The notes beneath the pieces are model-generated. The model saw only the letters and a list, made by a program, of their open reading frames with translations. It was not told the origin of the DNA and did no database searches. Of a DNA stretch of 57,485 nt, positions 8,747 to 17,918 are shown in pieces. The number at the start of each line of letters is the position of its first letter. Within the stretch, counting starts at the first letter, position 1. A program made the translations under genes and the position numbers. The stretch comes from Cohnella xylanilytica (GTDB taxonomy: Bacteria > Bacillota > Bacilli > Paenibacillales > Paenibacillaceae). The stretch is from the NCBI RefSeq assembly GCF_014212175.1, contig NZ_JACJVR010000007.1, positions 1 through 57,485 on the forward strand, given 5' to 3'.

Positions 8747-9988
8747 TTGGAACAACGCGTCGTGGTTACCGGAATGGGGGTCATTACTTCCCTCGGTACC
8801 GATCTGGATACTTTTTGGAATAGCCTGCTCGCCGGCAAGTCCGGCGTCAGCCTGATCGAAGCGTTCGATACGACCGACTATCCGACGAAGATAGCGGCGG
8901 AAGTGAAGGGCTTCAATCCCGAGGAATTCGGTATCGATAAGAAAGAATCCCGCAAGATGGACCGCTTCGTGCAGTTCGCTCTGGCGGCTAGCCTCAAGGC
9001 GATCGACGATTCCGGCCTGCGCATCGGCGAGAACGTCGATTCCGAGCGGATCGGCGTCAGCGTCGGCTCCGGCATCGGCGGTCTCGGAACGTGGGAGGAT
9101 CAACATACGATTCTGATGGAGAAGGGCCCGCGCCGCGTCAGCCCGTTCTTCATCCCGATGATGATCGCGAACATGGCCAGCGGCCAGATCTCGATCGCGA
9201 CGGGCGCCAAGGGGCCGAACACGACCGCGGTGACCGCGTGCGCGACCGGAACCCATTCCATCGGCGACTCGTACAAGATGATCCAAAGAGGCGACGCCGA
9301 CGTCATGATCTGCGGCGGCGCCGAAGCGACGATCCGGCCGATCGCGATGGCCGGATTCAGCAACATGCGCGCGATGAGCACGCGCAACGAGGAGCCCGAG
9401 AAGGCGAGCCGTCCGTTCGATACGGACCGCGACGGGTTCGTCATGGGCGAAGGCTCGGGCGTGCTCATTCTGGAATCGCTGGAGCACGCGCTGAAGCGGG
9501 GCGCGAAGATCTACGCCGAAGTGATCGGCTACGGCATGAGCGGCGACGCGCATCACATGACCGAGCCGGATCCGGACGGAGCGGCCCGCTGCATGAAGCG
9601 CGCCATCCAGGACGCCGGCATCGCGCCGGACGCGATCGAATACATCAACGCGCACGGAACTTCGACGCCGGTCGGGGACAAGTCCGAGACGACGGCGATC
9701 AAGACGACGTTCGGCGACCATGCCTACAAGCTGGCCGTCAGCTCGACGAAGTCGATGACCGGCCACATGCTCGGCGCCGCGGGCGGCGTCGAGGCGGTCA
9801 TTCTCGGCCTCTCGCTGAAGAACGGCGTGCTGCCGCCGACGATCAACCTTGACAATCAGGATCCCGAGTGCGATCTCGATTACGTCCCGAACGTTCCGAG
9901 GAAGGCGGACATCTCCGTCGCGCTCTCGAACTCGTTCGGCTTCGGCGGCCATAATGCCACGATCATCATGCGCAAATACGGGGCCTAA
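8747..9988 (+). CDS. fabF: 3-oxoacyl-ACP synthase II FabF
   Basis: Elongating ketoacyl synthase. The frame is open well upstream, but a TTG at 8747 with AGAGGTG in front gives exactly 413 residues starting at [10 protein letters not shown], the usual FabF length and N-terminus. The catalytic Cys lies near residue 164 in TACATGTHS, with His residues in [11 protein letters not shown] and [12 protein letters not shown]. It extends acyl-ACP with malonyl-ACP. The TTG start may keep its output below that of acpP. A strong terminator follows. Confidence 0.94.
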   Translation: MEQRVVVTGMGVITSLGTDLDTFWNSLLAGKSGVSLIEAFDTTDYPTKIAAEVKGFNPEEFGIDKKESRKMDRFVQFALAASLKAIDDSGLRIGENVDSERIGVSVGSGIGGLGTWEDQHTILMEKGPRRVSPFFIPMMIANMASGQISIATGAKGPNTTAVTACATGTHSIGDSYKMIQRGDADVMICGGAEATIRPIAMAGFSNMRAMSTRNEEPEKASRPFDTDRDGFVMGEGSGVLILESLEHALKRGAKIYAEVIGYGMSGDAHHMTEPDPDGAARCMKRAIQDAGIAPDAIEYINAHGTSTPVGDKSETTAIKTTFGDHAYKLAVSSTKSMTGHMLGAAGGVEAVILGLSLKNGVLPPTINLDNQDPECDLDYVPNVPRKADISVALSNSFGFGGHNATIIMRKYGA

Positions 9989-10003
9989 GGGCGCGAACGT
10001 GTG

Positions 10004-10034
10004 ACGCAGGCGGCGCGAGCCGCCTGCGTTTTTC
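10004..10034 (+). terminator. Strong intrinsic terminator of the fab cluster
   Basis: ACGCAGGCGGC (10004-10014) and GCCGCCTGCGT (10019-10029) form a perfect 11-bp stem with a GCGA loop. TTTTT follows. Confidence 0.9.
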
Positions 10035-10035
10035 C

Positions 10036-10050
10036 TTGAAGAGTCTTCAA
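10036..10050 (+). promoter_or_regulatory. 15-bp palindrome upstream of rnc
   Basis: TTGAAGAGTCTTCAA is a perfect 7+1+7 palindrome just after the fab terminator and 49 bp before rnc. It could be an operator. I see no convincing promoter pair around it. Confidence 0.35.
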
Positions 10051-10098
10051 ACGACAGGGCTGCCAGATTGGGCGCGATTGATAGGGAGGTGCCTCTAG

Positions 10099-10839
10099 AT
10101 GAGCGAACCATTGAACCGTCTGCAGGAGCGGCTGAACCTTCGGTTCCGCAACGGCGCGCTGCTGCGCCAGGCTTTTACGCATACGTCGTACGTGAACGAA
10201 CAGCGCGGCCACCGCGTCGAGCATAACGAACGGCTGGAATTCCTCGGCGACGCCGTGCTGCAGCTGACCGTGTCCGAAGTGCTGTACCGGATGTACCCCG
10301 ATCGTCCCGAAGGGGAGCTGACCCGGCTCCGGGCGAGCATTGTGTGCGAACCTTCGCTTGTCCGTTTTGCCGAGGCGCTCGATTTCGGGCAGGTCGTGCT
10401 GCTCGGCAAAGGGGAGGAGCAAACCGGGGGGAGAACCCGGCCCTCGCTTCTGGCGGACGCGTTCGAAGCGTTCGTCGGGGCGCTGTACCTGGACCAGGGG
10501 CTCGAAGCGGTTCGCGCTTTTCTCGATTCGCATCTGTTCCCGCATCTCCCGAAGGAGAGCCGGCTTCCGCTCAAGGACCACAAGACGGAGCTGCAGGAGA
10601 AGGTTCAGCAATGGAATCTCGGCCCGCTCGAATACCGGACGGTGGAGGAGAGAGGCCCGGCCCACGACCGCGAATTCGTCGTCGTCGTGTCGGTCGGGGA
10701 GCAGCCGCTCGGGGAAGGAGCCGGCCGCTCCAAGAAGGAAGCGGAGCAGCAGGCGGCCTCGAAGGCGCTGCGGCAGCTCCAGGAGAACGGCGTTCCCGCC
10801 CGGGCGGCCGTTCCGAGGAACGCGAGGGGTGATGGATAA
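10099..10839 (+). CDS. rnc: Ribonuclease III
   Basis: A 246-residue double-strand RNA endonuclease that processes rRNA and other structured RNAs. The RNase III signature NERLEFLGDAV is at about 43-53, and DAFEAFVGALYLD supplies further metal-binding acidic residues. A dsRNA-binding domain fills the C-terminal third (KTELQEKVQQW onward). GGGAGGTG precedes the ATG. It overlaps nothing and is followed 3 bases later by smc, the conserved Bacillota order. Confidence 0.95.
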   Translation: MSEPLNRLQERLNLRFRNGALLRQAFTHTSYVNEQRGHRVEHNERLEFLGDAVLQLTVSEVLYRMYPDRPEGELTRLRASIVCEPSLVRFAEALDFGQVVLLGKGEEQTGGRTRPSLLADAFEAFVGALYLDQGLEAVRAFLDSHLFPHLPKESRLPLKDHKTELQEKVQQWNLGPLEYRTVEERGPAHDREFVVVVSVGEQPLGEGAGRSKKEAEQQAASKALRQLQENGVPARAAVPRNARGDG

Positions 10840-10842
10840 CCG

Positions 10843-13800
10843 ATGTATCTGAAAGGAATCGAACTCGCCGGGTTCAAATCGTTCGCGGACCGCACGGCGC
10901 TGGAATTCGGCCGCGGCATCACCGCCGTCGTCGGCCCCAACGGCAGCGGCAAGAGCAACATCTCCGACGGCATCCGCTGGGTGCTCGGGGAGCAGAGCGC
11001 GAAGAGCTTGCGCGGCGGCAACATGCAGGACGTCATCTTCGCCGGAAGCGACGCCCGCAAGGCGGTCAACTTCGGGGAAGTGTCGATCACCTTCGACAAC
11101 AGCGACAAGACGCTTCCGCTCGACTTCACGGAAGTGACCGTCACCCGCCGCGTGCACCGCAGCGGGGAGAGCGAATACCTGATCAACAAGCAGCCGTGCC
11201 GCCTGAAGGATATTACCGAGCTGTTCATGGACACCGGCATCGGGAAGGAAGCGTATTCGATCATCGGGCAGGGCCGGATCGAGGAGATTCTCAGCACGCG
11301 CTCGGAGGACCGGCGCGGCATCTTCGAGGAAGCGTCCGGCATCGTCAAGTACAAGGCCCGCAAGAAGGAAGCGCAGAAGAAGCTCGAGGATACCGAGGCG
11401 AACCTGCTGCGGATCAACGACCTCGTCGTCGAGCTCGAGGGCCAGGTCGGACCCCTGCGCGAGCAGGCCGAGAAGGCGGAGAAGTTCAAGGCGCTCAAGG
11501 AAGAGCTCAAGTCCAAGGAGATCGCCCTGTACGTGCATCAGATCGAGAGCGTGCACGCGTCGTGGGCGGACACGAACGACAAGCTGGCCAAGCTGAAGGA
11601 AGAGGAGCTGGCGCTGTCCGCGGAAGTGAGCCGCCACGACGCCATGCTCGAGGAAGACCGCCAGGCGCTGCACCGTCTCGAGGAGACTCTCGAGAAGCTG
11701 CAGGACGAGCTGCTCCACGCGAGCGAGGAGACGGAGAAAAGCGAAGGCTACGGCGAGCTGCTGAGCGAGCGGCGCGCCAACCTGGAGCGCAACCGCGAGG
11801 GGCTCGCCGCGAGCCTCGCCCAAGCCGAGGGGCGGCTCGCCGAGACCGCGAGCGAAGGCGAGACGCTGGCCGTCCGCCGCGAGCAGGTCGAGAAGGAACT
11901 CGCGGAGCTGGGCGCGCGGCTCGCCGAGGAGGAGACGAAGCTGAGCTTCGTCGACGGCAGCGGCGACGGAGAAGAGCGGCTCAAGGCGGAGCTGTTCGAC
12001 GCCATGAACGCGATGGCGCAGGCGCGCAACGACATCCGCTACTGCGAGCAGCAGCGCGAGGTGCTCGAGAAGCGGATGGGCCGCACCGCCGAGGAACGCG
12101 CGAAGTGGCAGGAGCAGCGCGAAGCGCTCGCCCGCCGGCGCGAGGAGCTGGAAGCGCGGCTCGCGGCGTGCACGGCGGCGGTCGTGGAAGTCCGCGACCG
12201 CTACGTGGCGGAAGGCGCGCGCTCGGCCGAGCTGCAGCGCAAGCTCGAGGAGGCGCAGGCCGAAGCCCGGCGCGCCGAGCAGAAGCGCGAGGCGCTCGTG
12301 TCCCGGCGCGACACGATCAAGGAGCTGCAGAACGATTACGACGGCTTCCAGCACGGCGTCCGCGAAGTGCTGAAGGCCGCGAAGCGCGGCCAGCTGCACG
12401 GCGTACACGGGGCGGTGGCCGAGCTGGTGGGCGTCCCCGCCCACCTCGAGACGGCGATCGAGACCGCCCTCGGCGGCGCGCTCCAGAACATCGTCATGGA
12501 GAACGAATCGACGTCCCGGGCGGCCATCGCCTACTTGAAGCAGCGGCAGTCGGGACGCGCGACGTTCCTGCCGCTCGACGTCATCAAGGCGCGGACGATC
12601 GGCGAAGGCGACCGGCGGGTCGTCGGCGAAGCGGAAGGCTTCGTCGGCGTCGCCTCCGAGCTCGTCAAGGCCGAGCCGCGCTACGCGAACATCGTCGGCA
12701 GCCTGCTCGGCAACGTGCTCATCGCCCAGAAGCTGGAGCAGGCGAACAAGATCGCCTCCCGGCTGCAATACCGGTACCGGGTCGTCACGCTCGAAGGCGA
12801 TATCGTCAACCCCGGCGGTTCGATGACCGGGGGCAGCCTGCAGAAGAAGTCGTCGAGCCTGCTCGGACGGCAGCGTCAGCTCGAGGAGCTGGACCGCGAC
12901 ATCGCGGCGGCCGAGCAAGCCCGGGCCGCGGCGCGGGACAGCGTCGACGACCTGAAGAAGGAGCTCGCCCAGGTCGCCCAGAACATCGAGCAGCTGCGGG
13001 AGCTCGGCGAGCGGGAACGGATGAACGAGCAGCAGGCCGTCACCGAGAAGCAGCAGCTTCATAACGAGGAGAAGCAGCATGGCGAGCTGGAGGCGGCGCT
13101 CGAGGGCGAGAAGGCGATCGTCGCCGGCGAGATCGCCGAGCTGGACGCGACGCGCGCCGAAGCCGAGGAGAGGCTCGCGAGGCTGGCCGACGAGGAGCGG
13201 AAGCTGCAGGAGCAGATCCGCGAAGCCGAGGAGCTGCGCCGCCGGAGCCAGACGGCGAAGGAAGAGCTCCAGGCGTCGCTCACCGAGCTGAAGGTGAAGA
13301 TGGCGCGGCTGGAGCAGGACCGGCAGTCGATCGGCGAGCAGACGGCCCGCTACAAGGCCGAGTGGAGCCGGCTCGAGACGGAGAAGCGCCAGCTCTCGGA
13401 AGCGCTCGAGCAGAACGCGGCCGAGACGGAGCGCACGGAGAAGGAGATCGTCGCCCAGCGCGAACGGCTTAACGAGCTGAGGCTGCAGAAGCGCGAATAC
13501 ACCGAGGGCATCGAATTCAAGCGTTCGGACCGCGCGGAGCGGCTCAAGCAGTTGGAGCTGAAGGAGAACGAGACGAAGGAGCAGCGCTCCCGCCTGAAGC
13601 AGGTGGAGGAGCAGCTGCGCCAGGCGGAGATCTCGTCCAACCGGATGGACGTCGAGCTCGACAACCTGCTTCGCAAGCTGAGCGAGGAATACGAGATCGG
13701 CTTCGAATGGGCGAAGGCGAAGTACCCCGTGCCGGAGGACGTTCCCGCGACGCAGAACGACGTCCGCGAGCTGAAGCGGAAGATCACGCTGCTCGGCGAC

Positions 13801-14412
13801 GTCAACCTGGGCGCCATCGAGGAGTTCCGCCGCGTGAGCGAGCGCTTCGAGTTCCTGTCGGAGCAGAAGAACGACCTGATGGAAGCCAAATCCAAGCTTC
13901 ATGCCATCATTCGCGAGATGGACGAGGAGATGTCGAAGCGGTTCCGCACGACGTTCGAAGAGATCCGCAAGCACTTCGTCGTCGTGTTCTCCCGCCTGTT
14001 CGGGGGCGGCCGCGCGGATCTCATCCTGAGCGAGCCGGACAAGCCGCTCGAGACCGGCATCGACATCGTCGCGCAGCCTCCGGGCAAGAAGCTGCAGAAC
14101 CTGCAGCTGCTGTCCGGAGGCGAGCGGGCGCTGACGGCGATCGCGCTTCTGTTCGCGATCCTGAACGTCAAGCCCGTCCCGTTCTGCGTGCTCGACGAAG
14201 TCGAAGCGGCGCTGGACGAGGCGAACGTCGCCCGGTACGCGCACTACATGCGCGAGTTCTCCGAGCTGACCCAGTTCATCGTCGTCACCCACCGCAAAGG
14301 GACGATGGAAGAAGCGGACCGCCTGTACGGGGTGACGATGGAGGAGGGCGGCGTGTCGAAGCTCGTCTCCGTCCGCCTGGAGGAAGGCGAAGAGATGATC
14401 GCGACCGCCTAA
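10843..14412 (+). CDS. smc: Chromosome partition protein SMC
   Basis: A 1189-residue condensin ATPase. Walker A is GPNGSGKSN (about 32-40). Long coiled coils flank a hinge near residues 500-650. The ABC signature LLSGGERA lies near 1089, and Walker B VLDEVEAALDE near 1118. With ScpA and ScpB it organises and segregates the chromosome. The coding strand is extremely rich in GAG/GCG/CGC codons, which produces a very long spurious open frame on the opposite strand. Confidence 0.97.
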   Translation: MYLKGIELAGFKSFADRTALEFGRGITAVVGPNGSGKSNISDGIRWVLGEQSAKSLRGGNMQDVIFAGSDARKAVNFGEVSITFDNSDKTLPLDFTEVTVTRRVHRSGESEYLINKQPCRLKDITELFMDTGIGKEAYSIIGQGRIEEILSTRSEDRRGIFEEASGIVKYKARKKEAQKKLEDTEANLLRINDLVVELEGQVGPLREQAEKAEKFKALKEELKSKEIALYVHQIESVHASWADTNDKLAKLKEEELALSAEVSRHDAMLEEDRQALHRLEETLEKLQDELLHASEETEKSEGYGELLSERRANLERNREGLAASLAQAEGRLAETASEGETLAVRREQVEKELAELGARLAEEETKLSFVDGSGDGEERLKAELFDAMNAMAQARNDIRYCEQQREVLEKRMGRTAEERAKWQEQREALARRREELEARLAACTAAVVEVRDRYVAEGARSAELQRKLEEAQAEARRAEQKREALVSRRDTIKELQNDYDGFQHGVREVLKAAKRGQLHGVHGAVAELVGVPAHLETAIETALGGALQNIVMENESTSRAAIAYLKQRQSGRATFLPLDVIKARTIGEGDRRVVGEAEGFVGVASELVKAEPRYANIVGSLLGNVLIAQKLEQANKIASRLQYRYRVVTLEGDIVNPGGSMTGGSLQKKSSSLLGRQRQLEELDRDIAAAEQARAAARDSVDDLKKELAQVAQNIEQLRELGERERMNEQQAVTEKQQLHNEEKQHGELEAALEGEKAIVAGEIAELDATRAEAEERLARLADEERKLQEQIREAEELRRRSQTAKEELQASLTELKVKMARLEQDRQSIGEQTARYKAEWSRLETEKRQLSEALEQNAAETERTEKEIVAQRERLNELRLQKREYTEGIEFKRSDRAERLKQLELKENETKEQRSRLKQVEEQLRQAEISSNRMDVELDNLLRKLSEEYEIGFEWAKAKYPVPEDVPATQNDVRELKRKITLLGDVNLGAIEEFRRVSERFEFLSEQKNDLMEAKSKLHAIIREMDEEMSKRFRTTFEEIRKHFVVVFSRLFGGGRADLILSEPDKPLETGIDIVAQPPGKKLQNLQLLSGGERALTAIALLFAILNVKPVPFCVLDEVEAALDEANVARYAHYMREFSELTQFIVVTHRKGTMEEADRLYGVTMEEGGVSKLVSVRLEEGEEMIATA

Positions 14413-14490
14413 CGTCCGAACTTGGCCTGGCGTCACATCCGATAGAAGAAGAGAAAAGCGGGCGAGTCCCGTCCGGTTGGAGGAGTAGGA

Positions 14491-15501
14491 ATGAGCTTTT
14501 TTAAGAGGCTGAGAGAGAGCATCGCGGCCAAGGCCGAGGCGGTGACGACGAAGTTCCGCGACGGCCTGGCCAAAACCCGCGACGCGTTCGTCGGGCAGGT
14601 GGCCGACCTGTTCTCGCGGCGCAAGAAGATCGACGAGGCGTTCTTCGAGGAGCTCGAGGAGATTCTGATCGGCGCCGACGTCGGCGTGAACACGGTCATG
14701 GAGCTGATCGACGAGCTTCGCGCGGAAGTGAAGAAGCGCAAGATCGAAGAGCCGGGCGAGCTGCAGCCGATACTGTCGGAGAAGCTGGTCGCGCTGTTGA
14801 AGGGCTCCGGGGAGCCGGCCCAGCTGAACGTTCAGCCGAGCGGCATGACCGTCATCCTGTTCGTCGGCGTCAACGGCGTCGGCAAGACGACGACGATCGG
14901 CAAGCTGGCTTGGCGGTTCAAGCAGCAGGGCAAATCGGTGCTCCTGGCGGCGGGCGACACGTTCCGCGCGGGCGCGATCGAACAGCTGGAAGTATGGGGA
15001 CAGCGCGTCGGCGTGGACGTCGTGAAGCAGGGCGCGGGAGCCGACCCGGCGGCGGTCATGTTCGACGCGGTGCAGGAAGCGAAGCGCCGCAACGTCGACG
15101 TGCTGCTGTGCGACACGGCCGGGCGGCTGCAGAACAAGGCGAACCTGATGGAGGAGCTGGCGAAGATTCACCGCGTCATCCAGCGGGAGATCCCGGGCGC
15201 TCCGCACGAGACGCTGATGGTGCTCGACGCGACGACTGGGCAGAACGCGCTCCAGCAGGCGAAGCTGTTCGGGGAGAAGAGCGGCGTCACCGGCCTCGTC
15301 CTGACGAAGCTGGACGGAACGGCCAAAGGCGGCATCGTCATCGCGATCCGCCACGAGCTGTCGCTGCCGGTCAAGCTGGTCGGGCTCGGCGAGCAGATGG
15401 ACGACCTGCAGGAATTCGACCCGGAGCAATTCGTGCACGCCCTGTTCGCGACAATGGCGAACGAGCCCGAAGAAGGCGATCCGGCGGAAGAACGGAACTA
15501 A
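14491..15501 (+). CDS. ftsY: Signal recognition particle receptor FtsY
   Basis: A 336-residue SRP GTPase. It has a short charged N-terminus, an N domain, then a G domain with GVNGVGKTTT near 126, DTFRAGAIEQL, DTAGRLQNK and TKLDGTAKGG. It docks Ffh-bound ribosomes at the membrane. It lacks the long acidic A domain of E. coli, as is normal in Bacillota. In B. subtilis ylxM-ffh lie close downstream. Here a terminator and a 34-kb accessory block come first. Confidence 0.96.
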   Translation: MSFFKRLRESIAAKAEAVTTKFRDGLAKTRDAFVGQVADLFSRRKKIDEAFFEELEEILIGADVGVNTVMELIDELRAEVKKRKIEEPGELQPILSEKLVALLKGSGEPAQLNVQPSGMTVILFVGVNGVGKTTTIGKLAWRFKQQGKSVLLAAGDTFRAGAIEQLEVWGQRVGVDVVKQGAGADPAAVMFDAVQEAKRRNVDVLLCDTAGRLQNKANLMEELAKIHRVIQREIPGAPHETLMVLDATTGQNALQQAKLFGEKSGVTGLVLTKLDGTAKGGIVIAIRHELSLPVKLVGLGEQMDDLQEFDPEQFVHALFATMANEPEEGDPAEERN

Positions 15502-15526
15502 CGGCGAGCTAAATGAACGATAACTG

Positions 15527-15564
15527 GAAAAAGGGCCCTATTCTACGGAATAGGGCTCTTTTTC
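15527..15564 (+). terminator. Terminator after ftsY (bidirectional shape)
   Basis: A long near-perfect stem (GGGCCCTATTC with GAATAGGGCTC, TACG loop) is flanked by an A run on the left and a T run on the right. It can end transcription from either side and marks the left edge of the accessory block. Confidence 0.9.
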
Positions 15565-15569
15565 CGTTC

Positions 15570-15598
15570 TTGACTTCTAAAAATCTTATCGATAAAAT
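15570..15598 (+). promoter_or_regulatory. Promoter of the marR-MFS operon
   Basis: TTGACT (15570-15575) and TAAAAT (15593-15598) are separated by 17 bp. Confidence 0.75.
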
Positions 15599-15616
15599 AC
15601 TTCGTATGCGAAATAT
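15597..15616 (+). promoter_or_regulatory. Candidate MarR operator
   Basis: ATACTTCGTATGCGAAATAT is an imperfect palindrome (16 of 20 positions symmetric). It overlaps the end of the -10 and the start region of transcription, a typical place for MarR autorepression. Confidence 0.5.
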
Positions 15617-15655
15617 TCGTTAGCATAATTTCAAGTGGTAAGGATGGAGGCCGAG

Positions 15656-16096
15656 ATGGCGGATCAACAGCAGGTCAGTCTTATTTTCAGGTCGTTTCGC
15701 GAGGTCAACCAAGCGTTCCATCACGCGATCTGGAAGGAGTCCGAAGGCTTCGGACTGACGCCGATTCAGTTTTTCGTGCTCAAGACGTTGTGCCAGCATC
15801 CGAGAATCCGCCTGAGCGAATTGGCGGAGCTCGTACATATCGGCAACAGCGCGGCGAGCGGAATCGTCGACCGGCTCGTGAAGCTGGGCGCGATCTCGCG
15901 GGATCGGCTGGAGACGGACCGGCGCTCCATCACCTTGTCGCTAACGGAGAAAGGAGAGGGGTTGCTCAAAAGCGCAAGCGAGGTATCCATGGAACGTTTG
16001 ATGCCCTTGTTGGATTTGTCCGATGAGGACGTGGAGAACCTGATCCGGATTCATCACCTTATCGTTCGGAAATTACAGACAGTGGAGAGAGGCTGA
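15656..16096 (+). CDS. MarR-family transcriptional regulator
   Basis: A 146-residue winged-helix regulator. The recognition region is LSELAELVHIGNSAASGIVDRLVKLGAI and the wing is RLETDRRSITLSLTEKGE. Such proteins repress an adjacent drug-efflux gene until a phenolic or lipophilic ligand binds. The start at 15656 follows GGAGG, although a GTG and an ATG in frame lie 21 and 12 bases upstream. The MFS gene begins 3 bases after its stop, so the two are cotranscribed. The ligand cannot be read from sequence. Confidence 0.88.
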   Translation: MADQQQVSLIFRSFREVNQAFHHAIWKESEGFGLTPIQFFVLKTLCQHPRIRLSELAELVHIGNSAASGIVDRLVKLGAISRDRLETDRRSITLSLTEKGEGLLKSASEVSMERLMPLLDLSDEDVENLIRIHHLIVRKLQTVERG

Positions 16097-16099
16097 AAC

Positions 16100-17596
16100 A
16101 TGAGTCAAGTTATCAAAAGAGGCCCCATTATGGCGGCCATCATCATCGGCGCGTTCGTCACGATCTTGAACCAGACGCTGCTGAACGTGGCGCTGCCGAA
16201 GATCATGGACAATCTGGCCATTACCCCGAACACCGCGCAGTGGCTGACGACGGGCTTCATGCTCGTCAACGGCGTCCTGATCCCGCTCAGCGCCTACCTG
16301 GTCGGCAAGTTCACGACCCGGCAGCTGTTCATTACCGCGATGGGGCTCTTCCTCGTCGGCACGATCTTCTGCGCCTTCGCCGACAGCTTCGCCATCCTGA
16401 TGGCCGGCCGGATCATTCAGGCCGCCGGCGCCGGCATCATGATGCCGCTTATGTCCATCGTCGTCCTGACGATCTTCAAGGTCGAGGAACGCGGCAAGGC
16501 GATGGGGATGATGGGGATCGCGATGATCTTCGCCCCGGCCGTCGGTCCGACGCTGTCGGGCTGGATCGTCGAGCATCATTCGTGGCACGTTCTGTTTTAC
16601 ATCATCGCCCCGTTCGCCCTGATCGCTCTTCTCTTCGGCTTGATGTTCATGAAGAACGTCGGCCAATTGACGAACCCGAAGCTGAACCTGCTCGGCGTCG
16701 TTCTGTCGACGCTCGGCTTCGGCGGCCTGCTGTTCGGCTTCAGCGAAGCCGGCAACAACGGCTGGGACAGCGCGACGGTTATCGTCAGCCTGGCCGTCGG
16801 CTTCGTCGCGCTCGTGCTGTTCATCCTGAAGGAGCTGCTCGCGTCGAAGACGCCGCTGCTCGAGTTCCGCGTGTTCAAGTACAACATGTTCTCGCTCACG
16901 ACGGTCATTAACATCCTGATCACGATGGCGATGTACGCCGGGATGATTCTGACCCCGATCTACATGCAGAACATTCTCGGCCTGACGCCGATCAAGTCCG
17001 GGTTGGCGCTCCTTCCGGGCGCGATTCTGATGGGCATCATGTCCCCCGTCACCGGCGCCATCTTCGACAAGATCGGGGCCCGCTGGCTCGCCGTCGTCGG
17101 CCTCGTCATTACGGCGGCCACGACCTGGGAATTCGGCCAGCTGACCGTCGATACGACGTACACGCACATGGTCGTCATCTATACGATCCGCATGTTCGGC
17201 ATGTCGATGCTGATGATGCCGATCCAGACGGCGGGCATGAACCAGCTGCCGCAGCGGCTCAACCCGCACGGCTCGGCCATGTCGCAGACGCTGCGCACGG
17301 TCGGCGGCGCGCTCGGCACCGCTTGGCTCGTCACGGTCATGACGAACAAGACGAAGGACGTGGCGAAGGAGCTCGTCATCTCCGGCCAAGTGGACGTCAA
17401 CGACAAAGTCAAGATGCTCGACGTGACCAACCACGCCACGGTCAGCGGCATCAATCACGCGTTCATGTACGCGTTCTGGCTGACGATCGCGGCTCTCGCG
17501 CTGTCGTTCTTCATCCAGAAGACGAAGCCGCAGAAGGACTTCGCCGCGGGCGCGGAAGCGACCGGCGGCAAGGCGGCCGCTTCGTCCAACGGGTAA
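16100..17596 (+). CDS. DHA2-family MFS drug efflux transporter
   Basis: A 498-residue protein with about 14 hydrophobic segments, the EmrB/QacA (DHA2) layout. Motif C-like APAVGPTLSGWIVEHHSW lies near 155-172 and motif A-like LVGKFTTRQLF near 63-73. Acidic Asp/Glu residues are scarce in the first helices. It likely exports lipophilic cations or antibiotics by proton antiport, under control of the upstream MarR protein. The substrate is unknown. It ends in an Ala/Gly-rich tail and a terminator. Confidence 0.88.
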   Translation: MSQVIKRGPIMAAIIIGAFVTILNQTLLNVALPKIMDNLAITPNTAQWLTTGFMLVNGVLIPLSAYLVGKFTTRQLFITAMGLFLVGTIFCAFADSFAILMAGRIIQAAGAGIMMPLMSIVVLTIFKVEERGKAMGMMGIAMIFAPAVGPTLSGWIVEHHSWHVLFYIIAPFALIALLFGLMFMKNVGQLTNPKLNLLGVVLSTLGFGGLLFGFSEAGNNGWDSATVIVSLAVGFVALVLFILKELLASKTPLLEFRVFKYNMFSLTTVINILITMAMYAGMILTPIYMQNILGLTPIKSGLALLPGAILMGIMSPVTGAIFDKIGARWLAVVGLVITAATTWEFGQLTVDTTYTHMVVIYTIRMFGMSMLMMPIQTAGMNQLPQRLNPHGSAMSQTLRTVGGALGTAWLVTVMTNKTKDVAKELVISGQVDVNDKVKMLDVTNHATVSGINHAFMYAFWLTIAALALSFFIQKTKPQKDFAAGAEATGGKAAASSNG

Positions 17597-17638
17597 GCGC
17601 GCATCGGGCGCGGCAGAATCTATCCGACCTCTATTCAA

Positions 17639-17675
17639 CCTCTATCGGACCTTCGGGTTCGGCAGAGGTTTTTTT
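17639..17675 (+). terminator. Terminator of the marR-MFS operon
   Basis: CCTCT and AGAGG form the outer stem around CGGACC-TTCG-GGTTCG, followed by a run of seven T. Confidence 0.85.
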
Positions 17676-17795
17676 CTTGTTGTCGCAGCTCCGCCGCCTT
17701 GTCGCCTACCGTATCTCCGCTCGCGCCGAACATGTAATATAAAATAACGCAAATAATCGCAAAATTCCGTGCGCTCAAACAAAAAAGCAAGACGA

Positions 17796-17812
17796 TGTTA
17801 GTTAAACTGACG
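17796..17812 (+). promoter_or_regulatory. Candidate TnrA/GlnR box
   Basis: TGTTAGTTAAACTGACG fits TGTNA-N7-TNAC(A) with three deviations from the full 17-base TnrA consensus, including the last base. Its arms equal those of the box before the BMP operon (TGTTA...TGACG). Its centre is about 62 bp before the predicted transcription start. Confidence 0.5.
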
Positions 17813-17829
17813 AAAAGCCGCTGCATCCG

Positions 17830-17859
17830 TTGAAGCCCGCCGCCGGAAGCCCCTACAAT
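17830..17859 (+). promoter_or_regulatory. Promoter of the chrA-like/catabolic operon
   Basis: TTGAAG (17830-17835) and TACAAT (17854-17859), 18-bp spacing. It lies about 60 bp before the first gene of the 17.9-28.6 kb set. Confidence 0.5.
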
Positions 17860-17918
17860 GGGCGCAAGATCGCTCTTGGCCCGCCGGGCCGGGAGAGAAA
17901 GGCGGGAAGCTCGCTTCG

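Larger units (their letters stand above)
17676..17918. other. Intergenic region before the chrA-like operon
   Basis: No convincing gene. The middle part (about 17740-17815) is AT-rich compared with its surroundings and holds a GlnR-like box. Further right lies a promoter. A 63-residue minus-strand frame here has no ribosome site and is probably spurious. Confidence 0.6.

Noticed and set aside
9985..15438. A 1817-codon open frame on the minus strand across rnc, smc and ftsY
   Set aside because: It is the shadow of GC-rich coiled-coil codons in smc. Three well-known plus-strand genes with ribosome sites explain the region, and the frame crosses their boundaries without any start signal.
16073..17638. 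Long minus-strand frame opposite the MFS gene
   Set aside because: His/Asp/Arg-rich composition typical of a GC-rich shadow. The plus strand is a clear 14-helix transporter.
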